From positions 1 through 12,607 of the forward strand of contig MNTV01000006.1 in the NCBI GenBank assembly GCA_001917175.1: a stretch of DNA of 12,607 nt, in the 5' to 3' direction. The translations under genes and the position numbers were made by a program. This document shows, in pieces, positions 5,791 through 12,243 of this stretch (position 1 is the first letter of the stretch; each line of letters begins with the position of its first letter). The stretch is from Azospirillum sp. 51_20 (GTDB lineage: Bacteria > Pseudomonadota > Alphaproteobacteria > RF32 > CAG-239). The notes beneath the pieces are model-generated. The model made no database searches. It saw only the letters and a list, made by a program, of their open reading frames with translations, and had not been told where the DNA came from.

Positions 5791-6196
5791 ACAGGCAGTC
5801 TGTAAGCCGGGTTCTGTATTCCACTATCTTTGCCCGAAGGCAAGGGTTGGAATTGATAGCCATTCATCTCGGCGGCCCGTTGCCGGACCGCTCGGTGCGA
5901 CCTACCTCTGGAGCAGAGTGGAAACGCTCCGTATAACCGGTCAGTAAAAAAAACCGGCCCTCCTAACTTGGTCTTGCTTCAAACAGGGTTTACCTCAGGC
6001 CAAAACCGTTGCCGGCTTTGCGGTGAGCTCTTACCTCGCCTTTTCAACCTTACCGGGCATGCCCGGCGGTAATTTTCTGCGGCACTTTCCCTTGGATTTC
6101 TCCAGCCGGACGTTATCCGGTGTTTTGTTTCCATGAAGCCCGGACTTTCCTCATCAGCGGATTTTCCTTTCCCTGACGCGGCTATCCGACCGCCTT
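5791..6196 (-). ncRNA. rnpB: RNase P RNA (bacterial type A)
   Basis: This is the catalytic RNA of RNase P, which trims the 5' leader from tRNA precursors. Read leftward, the universally conserved GAGGAAAGTCCGGGC block (6152-6138) lies near the 5' end, and ACAGAACCCGGCTTA (5818-5804) near the 3' end. The terminal helix P1 pairs eight bases at 6195-6188 with 5800-5793, including one G.U, which fixes both ends to within a few bases. The length of about 406 nt is typical of the type A form. A T-rich stretch (CTTTTTATTTATT in the minus sense) directly follows P1 and may serve as the termination site. The next gene is lpxC, on the same strand. Confidence 0.96.
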
Positions 6197-6203
6197 GAGA
6201 TAG

Positions 6204-6232
6204 AAATTAATCTGATCGCGGGATAAAAGCAA
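6204..6232 (-). promoter_or_regulatory. Candidate rnpB promoter
   Basis: Read leftward, TTGCTT (6227-6232), a 17-base spacer and TAATTT (6204-6209) place a start seven bases later at 6196, exactly at the 5' end implied by the P1 helix. The hexamers each match consensus at only three of six positions, so the call rests mainly on spacing and position. Confidence 0.4.
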
Positions 6233-6239
6233 GCGAAAT

Positions 6240-6520
6240 CTGGCGCCGTCCTCAAAAAACAAAACCGGGCAAACGAACGGCAATGACAAAAAAAATGCCG
6301 ACGGACCTTTTTTTGTCATACGGACAGACTCGGCAAAACGCCGGCCGCACGGACGGACGGCCGCGGACGGCTTCGTTTTCGCCGCCGGCAGCGGTTTTGC
6401 GCAGGTTTGCGAAAAATTTTTATAAAAAAAACATTTTTTGTCACAAAGCGCAAACTCCCGGCCGACAACAGATTGCCGGCATAAGCCGGCCGGAAGCCTC
6501 AGAACAAACAGCGAACAGTT
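6240..6520. other. Divergent rnpB-mraZ intergenic region with inverted repeats
   Basis: I see no convincing gene in this stretch. A 12 bp perfect inverted repeat, ATGACAAAAAAA (6283-6294) with TTTTTTTGTCAT (6308-6319), encloses 13 bases. Its first arm overlaps a smaller CGGCA/TGCCG stem. A/T-rich runs follow at about 6415-6440. A GCCGGC-ATAA-GCCGGC hairpin lies at about 6475-6490. A 79-codon open frame (6283-6522) begins inside the inverted repeat without a clear ribosome binding site. I do not accept it as a gene. Confidence 0.5.
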
Positions 6521-6527
6521 AACGATT

Positions 6528-6561
6528 CCCTAAAAATTCCCATTGATTCCCAAATTTTCCC
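6528..6561. promoter_or_regulatory. MraZ operator: four GGGA boxes
   Basis: Four CCC triplets start at 6528, 6539, 6549 and 6559, spaced 11, 10 and 10 bp. Read on the other strand they are (T/A)GGGA boxes. MraZ proteins are known to bind tandem TGGGN boxes separated by about five bases upstream of their own operon and to repress it. The boxes overlap the likely mraZ promoter, so autorepression is the natural reading. Confidence 0.8.
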
Positions 6562-6571
6562 ATGATATACC
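6543..6571 (+). promoter_or_regulatory. Likely promoter of mraZ-rsmH-ftsL-ftsI
   Basis: TTGATT (6543-6548), a 17-base spacer and TATACC (6566-6571) lie inside the GGGA box cluster and about 35 bases before the mraZ start. CATAAT at 6571-6576 is an alternative -10 box. Confidence 0.5.
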
Positions 6572-6607
6572 ATAATCTTAGAAAAACAGGGCAACAAACA
6601 GGAAAAA

Positions 6608-7084
6608 ATGACGGTGAGAAAAACATTTCTCTTTATGGACACCATAAGCAACAAGGTAGACGCCAAAGGCCGCGTTTCCCTGCCGTCAGACTACCGCGCA
6701 ATCGTTAAGGAATTGTCAACGGAAATCGTTTGTTACCGCAGTTTGAGCTCTCCCTGCATTGAGGGATGCACCGAAGAACTGCTGGAAAAGCTGGCCAGCG
6801 AGATGGAAACCTCGCTTGATTTTTTCTCCCAAACCCAGGACGACCTCACCAACCTTATCTTCGGTGATGCCCGCCGCTTTACGTTCGACAGCACCGGCCG
6901 TATTTCGCTTTCGGAAAAACTGCTGAAACATGCCGAAATCACCGACACCGCGGTTTTTGTCGGCAAAGGACGCAAGTTCCAGATATGGAACCCGGAAAAC
7001 TGGGCGAAGGAAGAAGCCCGCATCCGCGCCGAGGTTTTAAAAAACCGACCTTCGCTCCGGCCGTCGGGAGGCGCCGATGAATAA
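6608..7084 (+). CDS. mraZ: Transcriptional regulator MraZ
   Basis: MraZ is an AbrB-fold DNA-binding protein that controls the division and cell-wall gene cluster it opens. The 158-residue product carries both tandem half-domains. The first has DAKGRVSLP at residues 18-26 and the second DSTGRISLS at 94-102, the family's diagnostic repeats. The length is typical. The ATG at 6608 has AGGA four to five bases upstream. A later in-frame ATG (residue 10, closer to the usual N-terminus) is possible but lacks a good site. The gene overlaps the rsmH start by eight bases. The GGGA boxes just upstream are its probable own target. Confidence 0.95.
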   Translation: MTVRKTFLFMDTISNKVDAKGRVSLPSDYRAIVKELSTEIVCYRSLSSPCIEGCTEELLEKLASEMETSLDFFSQTQDDLTNLIFGDARRFTFDSTGRISLSEKLLKHAEITDTAVFVGKGRKFQIWNPENWAKEEARIRAEVLKNRPSLRPSGGADE

Positions 7085-8009
7085 CACCGTCAAACACATA
7101 CCGGTTCTGTTGAACGAAGTGCTGGAGGCGCTTGCGCCGCAGGCGGGCAAAACCTATGTCGACGCCACTTTCGGCAACGGCGGCTATTCGGAAGCTCTGC
7201 TCAAGACGGCTGACTGCCGGCTGATCGCCGTTGACCGAGACCCCAACGTACGGCCGCGGGCCGAGGAACTCAAAAGCGTTTACGGCAGTCGTTTTGACTT
7301 TCGTCCCGGCCGTTTCGGCGACATTGAACGACTGATCCAAGAACCGGTTGACGGCATTGTCTTTGACATCGGCGTGTCTTCCATGCAGATTGATCAGGCC
7401 GAACGCGGCTTTTCCTACAACAAGGACGCCGCGCTTGACATGCGGATGTCGTGCACCGGAATTTCCGCCGCCGACATCGTCAACACGTACGGCGAAAAAG
7501 AACTGGCCGACCTTATCTACCGTTTCGGCGAAGAACGCAAGTCGCGCCGGATCGCCGCAAAAATCGTCGAAGCCCGTCAAACCGCGCCGATCGCCACCAC
7601 CCAGCAGCTGGCCGAGATCGTCTATCAGGTTATTTTCAAAAAACCGGGACAGCCGGATCCGGCAACCCGCACTTTTCAGGCCTTGAGAATCGCCGTCAAC
7701 GACGAACTGGGCGAACTGGAACGCGGACTGGCGGGCGGACTTTCCGTTTTGAAACCGGGCGGCCGTCTGGCCGTGGTTACCTTCCATTCGCTGGAAGACC
7801 GCATCGTCAAAAACTTCTTTAAACAAAAAGCGGGCAAGAGCGAAGGCGTTTCCCGCTATCTGCCGGAAGCCGCAACGGCGGCACCGGCCGAACTGGCCTT
7901 TTGTTCCAAGGCCGTGCCGCCGACGGCGGCGGAAGTCGAAGCCAATCCCCGCGCGCATTCGGCCAAACTTCGTTACGCAATTAAAAGTGATAAGGAGACA
8001 GGACAATGA
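7077..8009 (+). CDS. rsmH: 16S rRNA (cytosine-1402-N4) methyltransferase RsmH
   Basis: RsmH (formerly MraW) uses S-adenosylmethionine to methylate N4 of C1402 in the 16S rRNA decoding centre. The 310-residue length matches the family. Visible motifs are the SAM-binding VDATFGNGGYS (28-38), FDIGVSSMQID (96-106), the TRTFQALRIAVNDEL block (197-211), TFHSLEDRIVK (235-245) and the C-terminal NPRAHSAKLR (290-299). The canonical form of the last is NPRSRSAKLR. A GGAGG lies seven bases before the ATG, inside the mraZ coding end. Its stop overlaps the ftsL start in an ATGA arrangement, so the two are translationally coupled. Confidence 0.97.
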   Translation: MNNTVKHIPVLLNEVLEALAPQAGKTYVDATFGNGGYSEALLKTADCRLIAVDRDPNVRPRAEELKSVYGSRFDFRPGRFGDIERLIQEPVDGIVFDIGVSSMQIDQAERGFSYNKDAALDMRMSCTGISAADIVNTYGEKELADLIYRFGEERKSRRIAAKIVEARQTAPIATTQQLAEIVYQVIFKKPGQPDPATRTFQALRIAVNDELGELERGLAGGLSVLKPGGRLAVVTFHSLEDRIVKNFFKQKAGKSEGVSRYLPEAATAAPAELAFCSKAVPPTAAEVEANPRAHSAKLRYAIKSDKETGQ

Positions 8010-8389
8010 ATACGACAAAATCTGCCGCCATCTGCCTGTGGGCAGCCTTAACCGTTTTAACTGCCGTCATTTTCGCAACCTTCATTATGAAAAACCGGGT
8101 TCAGGACCTGGAAAAGGAACTGAACCGCATCAACCGTGACATCAGCGAAGACATCAAAACCATCCATATCCTGAAAGCCGAATGGAGCCACCTCAACAAT
8201 CCCGAAAGGCTGCGCAGCCTGGCGCAAAAGCATATCGACCTGAACCCGGTCAAGGCCGAGCAGATCATCAGCTACGCCGCCCTGCCGTTCGATTACGAAC
8301 CCGACCGCAAAATGCTGGCCCGCCGGAACCTGAACAGCATTGCCGCCCGCAACAAAGAACTGCGCCGTCTGGCCAAAGCCGAACGCTAA
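8006..8389 (+). CDS. ftsL: Cell division protein FtsL
   Basis: FtsL is a small bitopic inner-membrane protein of the divisome. It pairs through a periplasmic coiled coil with FtsB and helps activate FtsW-FtsI. The 127-residue product has a short cytoplasmic tip, one membrane segment (about 6-28) and a heptad-like helix (31-58). The segment ILKAEWSHLNNPERLRSLAQKHIDL (55-79) is the most recognisable FtsL feature. Sequence conservation in this family is low, so position between rsmH and ftsI carries much of the call. AGGAG lies about nine bases upstream of the ATG, and the first four bases overlap the rsmH stop. Confidence 0.88.
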   Translation: MNTTKSAAICLWAALTVLTAVIFATFIMKNRVQDLEKELNRINRDISEDIKTIHILKAEWSHLNNPERLRSLAQKHIDLNPVKAEQIISYAALPFDYEPDRKMLARRNLNSIAARNKELRRLAKAER

Positions 8390-8408
8390 AACGGGAAACG
8401 GGAAAAAA

Positions 8409-10145
8409 ATGGCGAAGCTGTGGGCAAAAAAGGAAAGAAACAAATTTTATCTGCCGGGCGAAGAAATCAAAGTCAACCGGAATTTCGCCTTTTCCGGCTT
8501 TGACTTGGAAAAAGACCCGCTGTCGGCCTGCAAAAACCGTATGCTGCTGGCCGTTTTCGGTTTTATCCTGATTTATGTCATTATTGCCGTGCGCACGCTC
8601 GGCATCTGCATCAGCGGTTTTTCGCCCGACGACGGAAACGGGGAAAAGGAACTGCCCCAGCTCAAAATAGAAAACCCGATCACCCGCGCCGACGTCACCG
8701 ACCGCAACGGCACCATCATCGCCACTTCGCTGCCGACCGCCAACCTCTTTGCCCATCCGCGCAAGGTCAGGGACAAGGAAAAAGTGGCGGCCAAACTGAG
8801 CGAATACATCCCCGACATGCTTTATGAGGAAATTCTCGAACAGCTGGAAAAAAACAGCAATTTCATCTACATCAAGCGCAACCTCTCCCTTGCCCAGCGC
8901 TACCAGATCTATGCCCTGGGCATTCAGGGACTGGGTTTTGAAGACGTGGAAAAAAGAGTTTATCCGCAAAAGAACCTTTTCTCCCACATTCTGGGCAAAA
9001 CCAACATTGACAACATCGGCATTTCCGGGTTGGAAAAACAGCTGGACGGCCGCCTGACCAGTTCCGACGTGCCGCTGCAGCTGACGATCGATTCCGGCGT
9101 ACAGGACACGATCAGGGAAAAGCTCGCCGCCGCCGTGAAAAAATATAATGCCGCCGGCGCTTCGGCCATTCTGATGGACGTCAACAACGGCGAAATCATC
9201 GCCATGATCTCGCTGCCGGATTTTGATCCCAACCTCAGCGGCAACCCGGACGAACGCAGCCAGTTCAACTTTACCACCAAAGGGCTTTACGAACCCGGTT
9301 CGGTGTTTAAAATCTTCAATGCCGCCCTCGGGCTTGAAAGCGGCAAGATCAAACTTTCCGACCGTTTTGACGCCACCAAACCGCTCAAGCTGAAATACAA
9401 CACCATCAAAGACTACCGCGGCGAAAACCGGTGGCTCGACCTGCAGGAAATTCTGATTTATTCTTCCAACATCGGCTCGGCCCAGATCGCGCTGAAAGTC
9501 GGTCAGGACGAACAGAAAAAGTTTTTGCGCAAAATGGGGCTGTTTGATCCGCTCAGTTCGTTTGAAGTTACCGAAAAAGCCGCGCCCAGCCTGCCCCGCC
9601 GCTGGGGAGAAACGACAACCGCAACGGTTTCCTACGGTTACGGCGTTTCGGTCACGCCGCTGCACATCATTGCCGCATTTGCCGCCATCGTCAACGGCGG
9701 CATTTATCATGCCCCGACGCTTTTAAAAAATCATCATGACGAAGGGCACCGGGTCATTTCGGCCAAAACGTCGGCTGCCATGCGCAAGCTTTTGCGCGGC
9801 GTCGTCACCAAAGGTTCCGGCCGGCGGGCCAACGTTCCCGGCTATGAGGTCGCGGGCAAGACCGGCACCGCCAACAAACTGGTCAACGGCCATTACGTCG
9901 ACAAAAAGGTGATGACTTCGTTTGTCGCCACCTTCCCGGTTTCCAACCCGCGTTACGCCCTGTTCCTGATGATGGACGAGCCGAAAGCCTCAAAAGAAAC
10001 CTTCGGCTTTGCCACCTCCGGCTGGAACACGGTACCGACCGCCGGGGAAATCATTTCCGCCGTCGCGCCGCAGCTCAATGTCAAAGCCAATTACGATTTA
10101 AATGAAAAGCGCGCGCAGCTGATCGAAGCGTCCTATTCGCGCTGA
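8409..10145 (+). CDS. ftsI: Peptidoglycan transpeptidase FtsI (penicillin-binding protein 3)
   Basis: FtsI cross-links septal peptidoglycan in the periplasm as part of the divisome. The 578-residue product has a cytoplasmic tail, one membrane anchor (about 45-66) and a PBP dimerisation domain opening with DRNG (98-101). The transpeptidase domain has the catalytic S298-V-F-K301, the S352-S-N354 motif and K484-T-G486. I chose the ATG at 8409, preceded by a GGGA about six bases away and 19 bases after the ftsL stop. An in-frame ATG at 8340 would overlap ftsL and add 23 unconvincing residues. The gene is followed by a convergent gene rather than murE, so the cluster ends here. No clear terminator is visible; a small GTTC-GGAA-GAAC hairpin follows at about 10168-10179. 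Confidence 0.95.
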   Translation: MAKLWAKKERNKFYLPGEEIKVNRNFAFSGFDLEKDPLSACKNRMLLAVFGFILIYVIIAVRTLGICISGFSPDDGNGEKELPQLKIENPITRADVTDRNGTIIATSLPTANLFAHPRKVRDKEKVAAKLSEYIPDMLYEEILEQLEKNSNFIYIKRNLSLAQRYQIYALGIQGLGFEDVEKRVYPQKNLFSHILGKTNIDNIGISGLEKQLDGRLTSSDVPLQLTIDSGVQDTIREKLAAAVKKYNAAGASAILMDVNNGEIIAMISLPDFDPNLSGNPDERSQFNFTTKGLYEPGSVFKIFNAALGLESGKIKLSDRFDATKPLKLKYNTIKDYRGENRWLDLQEILIYSSNIGSAQIALKVGQDEQKKFLRKMGLFDPLSSFEVTEKAAPSLPRRWGETTTATVSYGYGVSVTPLHIIAAFAAIVNGGIYHAPTLLKNHHDEGHRVISAKTSAAMRKLLRGVVTKGSGRRANVPGYEVAGKTGTANKLVNGHYVDKKVMTSFVATFPVSNPRYALFLMMDEPKASKETFGFATSGWNTVPTAGEIISAVAPQLNVKANYDLNEKRAQLIEASYSR

Positions 10146-10187
10146 AAAAACATCCGCCGGCAAAAAGTTCGGAAGAACGCAGGCGCT

Positions 10188-10886
10188 TCAGGGACGGCCT
10201 TTGCAGACGCCGCTTTCAAACCGGTAGTTTTCCCGGTTGTCCAGCTTTTTCTGTTCATAAAGAAGCGTCGCCTTAAAATCGTTTACCAACGGACGGATCA
10301 GCCGGATATATTCGCCGTTCATTTCCTCGGTGGCGGCGTCGGTAGCCGAAAGGGAGGCAACCGCCCGCGGACGGACGACCGGCAGCGCCTTTTGTATTTC
10401 TGCCCGGATCCGCGGCATAAAATATTCCAGCGCGGCAATGCTCACCTGCTGGTGCTGGTGTTCATGACGCAAAACCAGGTTGTAGCGGCAGCCGTCTTTT
10501 TTCAGCCCGTTGTCGATGTAAATCGTCGGTTCGCGAAAGCCGATAAACACATCGAGGCTGGTCGGCAGCACGCAGATCGTGTCACCGGCGCCCACCCGGG
10601 CCACGGTGTTGAGCGAAACCGACCAGTCGATGCCGAACAGCGACAAACCGGAAGCATGCATGCCGGGTTCGACCAAACCGTATTTCTGCCCCAAAAGGGT
10701 CAGCGAGCGGCGGTCGTAATCGTAATTGTAATTCAGCTTTCCGTACGACGTGGTCATGTTCAGACGGGTGGAATAGCGAAATTCCGCACAGGGATCGGCG
10801 GCCCCGTCGCCGGCGGCATCCGCCGCTTGAGCGGAATTTAGGGCTGCACAAATGCAAAATATTGATGTCAAATATAAATTTTTCAT
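10188..10886 (-). CDS. Secreted protein with HEHQH motif, putative zinc protease-like
   Basis: This is a 232-residue protein with an N-terminal signal peptide (hydrophobic 5-16, AQA cleavage near residue 21), so probably periplasmic or secreted. Its clearest feature is LRHEHQHQQ (139-147). H141-E-H-Q-H145 satisfies the HExxH zinc-protease pattern, followed by a helix-forming stretch. Four cysteines in the mature part (33, 105, 133, 228) could form two disulfides. The layout resembles the uncharacterised family of predicted secreted zinc-dependent proteases called DUF922, but I cannot confirm that without a search. It is convergent with ftsI and divergent from the next gene, 45 bases away. No strong Shine-Dalgarno site is seen before the ATG. 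Catalytic activity is inference only. Confidence 0.8.
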   Translation of the reverse strand: MKNLYLTSIFCICAALNSAQAADAAGDGAADPCAEFRYSTRLNMTTSYGKLNYNYDYDRRSLTLLGQKYGLVEPGMHASGLSLFGIDWSVSLNTVARVGAGDTICVLPTSLDVFIGFREPTIYIDNGLKKDGCRYNLVLRHEHQHQQVSIAALEYFMPRIRAEIQKALPVVRPRAVASLSATDAATEEMNGEYIRLIRPLVNDFKATLLYEQKKLDNRENYRFESGVCKGRP

Positions 10887-10892
10887 GTATGG

Positions 10893-10926
10893 TAGGTTAT
10901 TACAGGATTAGTTAAGATTAGGTTAT
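10893..10926. promoter_or_regulatory. Direct repeat in the divergent promoter gap
   Basis: TAGGTTAT occurs at 10893-10900 and 10919-10926, in the same orientation and 26 bp apart. The two related motifs GGATTAG and GATTAGG lie between them. The gap separates two divergent genes for exported proteins, so a shared operator is possible. No convincing promoter hexamers were identified. Confidence 0.3.
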
Positions 10927-10931
10927 AGGCC

Positions 10932-11507
10932 ATGAAAAAATTTGTTTTGTGTCTGACTGCGGTTTTGTTTGCCGCCGGCACCGCCCATGCGGAATATGTG
11001 CGCAAAAGAATACGTCCGAACTTCTTCATTCCCGCCCGGGAACTGGAACGGGCGGAAAAACTGCCGCCGTTCCCCGAACCGGCGGAAGAACCGGACAACG
11101 GCGAAGAAATTCACTACGTTATTCCGGCACAAACGCCGTCACCGGCCGCCGGAAAAGCTTCCGCCGTCGTCGTCGACCACGAAACGCCGCCGGAAAAAGT
11201 GCATGTCAACTTCCTGCAAACCAAGCTGATGGAAGAAGAACAGCCGGCTGCTGCTCCGGTTGACAGTGATAAAATCCTGCCGGACGAAAATAGCGGACAA
11301 GTCGATACTTCGCTGGAAAAAACACAAAGTTACCAAAACATCCGCAAGGCTTATGCCGAAGATTTGAAAGTTATTGCCAAAACCGGCAAAGCACCGGCCA
11401 ATCCCGATGTCAAAGCCGCCCTGCAAAAGATGAATTCCGATGACGGCGTCTGGGTAGACGACAGTTTCGGAACGACGGCGGAAGCTTCCGAAGAAACCGG
11501 CGGATAA
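10932..11507 (+). CDS. Exported acidic, proline-rich hypothetical protein
   Basis: I do not recognise this 191-residue protein. It has a clear signal peptide (MKKF start, hydrophobic core 5-16, AHA cleavage at residue 20). The mature part begins with a basic patch (YVRKRIRPNF) and then becomes low-complexity, rich in Glu, Pro, Ala and Asp from about 36 to 120. That suggests a flexible periplasmic linker rather than an enzyme. A more structured helix is likely at about 131-165 (YQNIRKAYAEDLKVIAKTGK and following). There are no cysteines in the mature part. It is followed after 32 bases by a membrane-protein gene and is probably co-transcribed with it. Confidence 0.78.
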   Translation: MKKFVLCLTAVLFAAGTAHAEYVRKRIRPNFFIPARELERAEKLPPFPEPAEEPDNGEEIHYVIPAQTPSPAAGKASAVVVDHETPPEKVHVNFLQTKLMEEEQPAAAPVDSDKILPDENSGQVDTSLEKTQSYQNIRKAYAEDLKVIAKTGKAPANPDVKAALQKMNSDDGVWVDDSFGTTAEASEETGG

Positions 11508-11539
11508 CGCCGCCCGTCAAACCGCCGCGGAGAAAAAGC

Positions 11540-12196
11540 ATGCCTCATATCTTAAATCGCGTTGTTTCCCCTTTGTTGGTTACGGCAGTCCTTTTTGTTT
11601 ACGCTTTCAACCAATACGGAACGCTCGCGCTGCCCGGCATTCCTGCGGGAGAAAATTTCGGTCTGTCCGGAGAAAGCCGTTTCATCGAATTTTTCTATTT
11701 TGTTTTCTTCCTGCTGACGCTTGCCGGAGGATTCTGCTGCTGTCTGCTGACGCGTCTGGAAATTGTCCGCACCGCGGCAGGAGATAATTTGATGCTGCGA
11801 ACGGCTGTCGTTTTGCAATGGTGGTACATTTTCGCCGTTTTGTTCATATTTTTTTTGCAACCGTTTTCTTTTTATTTTTTCCTTTGTCTGACGGCTCTCG
11901 TTTTTTCTTCCGCCGCCACTGCCTTTTTTTATCGGCGGGACAAAAGCGGAAATCCGCCAATCATCGGTTATGCCGGCGGCATTACTTTTTTAAACACGCT
12001 TGTTTTTTACCTCGTCTGCGTTTATCTGTATTATCCGCAAATTGCACAAACCGGTTTTATCGCTCTTTACACCCCGGGTTTGTATTTGCCGCTTTTCCTG
12101 TCTGCTTTTCTGTTTTTGCGGCACAGTCGTTTCTTATCTTTTTATCTGGTCTTACTTCTGTCAGTTCCTTTTATGATCATTTCGTGCGCAGAATAA
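11540..12196 (+). CDS. Multi-pass inner-membrane protein, unknown function
   Basis: This 218-residue, very hydrophobic protein has about seven predicted membrane segments (roughly 8-24, 48-70, 92-107, 109-130, 145-165, 180-193 and 197-216). Phe and Tyr are strikingly frequent, and there is a cysteine triplet at 66-68. Between segments 1 and 2 lies a short loop with GENFGLSGESRFIE; between 4 and 5 lies YRRDKSGNPP. No family motif is recognised. A GGAG seven bases upstream supports the ATG. It follows the exported hypothetical protein by 32 bases and ends just before a strong terminator, so the two genes look like a small operon. Its coding sequence is more T-rich than that of the division genes, as expected for Phe-rich membrane proteins. 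Confidence 0.82.
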   Translation: MPHILNRVVSPLLVTAVLFVYAFNQYGTLALPGIPAGENFGLSGESRFIEFFYFVFFLLTLAGGFCCCLLTRLEIVRTAAGDNLMLRTAVVLQWWYIFAVLFIFFLQPFSFYFFLCLTALVFSSAATAFFYRRDKSGNPPIIGYAGGITFLNTLVFYLVCVYLYYPQIAQTGFIALYTPGLYLPLFLSAFLFLRHSRFLSFYLVLLLSVPFMIISCAE

Positions 12197-12198
12197 AA

Positions 12199-12225
12199 AA
12201 ACTCCCCGGATAATCCGGGGAGTTT
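12199..12225. terminator. Bidirectional intrinsic terminator
   Basis: ACTCCCCGGA (12201-12210) and TCCGGGGAGT (12214-12223) form a perfect ten-pair GC-rich stem with a TAA loop. An A-run lies on the left and a T-rich stretch (tttccgcttttt-like) on the right. It sits between convergent genes and can serve both. Confidence 0.92.
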
Positions 12226-12243
12226 CCGCTCTTTTTACATTTT

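Noticed and set aside
6283..6522. A 79-codon plus-strand frame between rnpB and mraZ
   Set aside because: It begins inside an inverted repeat, lacks a Shine-Dalgarno site and runs up to the MraZ operator. Its composition is unlike a folded protein.
8340..8408. Upstream ATG for ftsI at 8340
   Set aside because: It would overlap ftsL by 50 bases and add 23 residues unlike FtsI. The ATG at 8409 has a better ribosome binding site and a typical N-terminus.
6939..9710. Long minus-strand open frames opposite rsmH, ftsL and ftsI
   Set aside because: They are antisense shadows of well-supported genes, with no domain-like features of their own.
10146..10187. Intrinsic terminator after ftsI
   Set aside because: Only a four-pair GTTC/GAAC hairpin is seen and no T-tract follows it.
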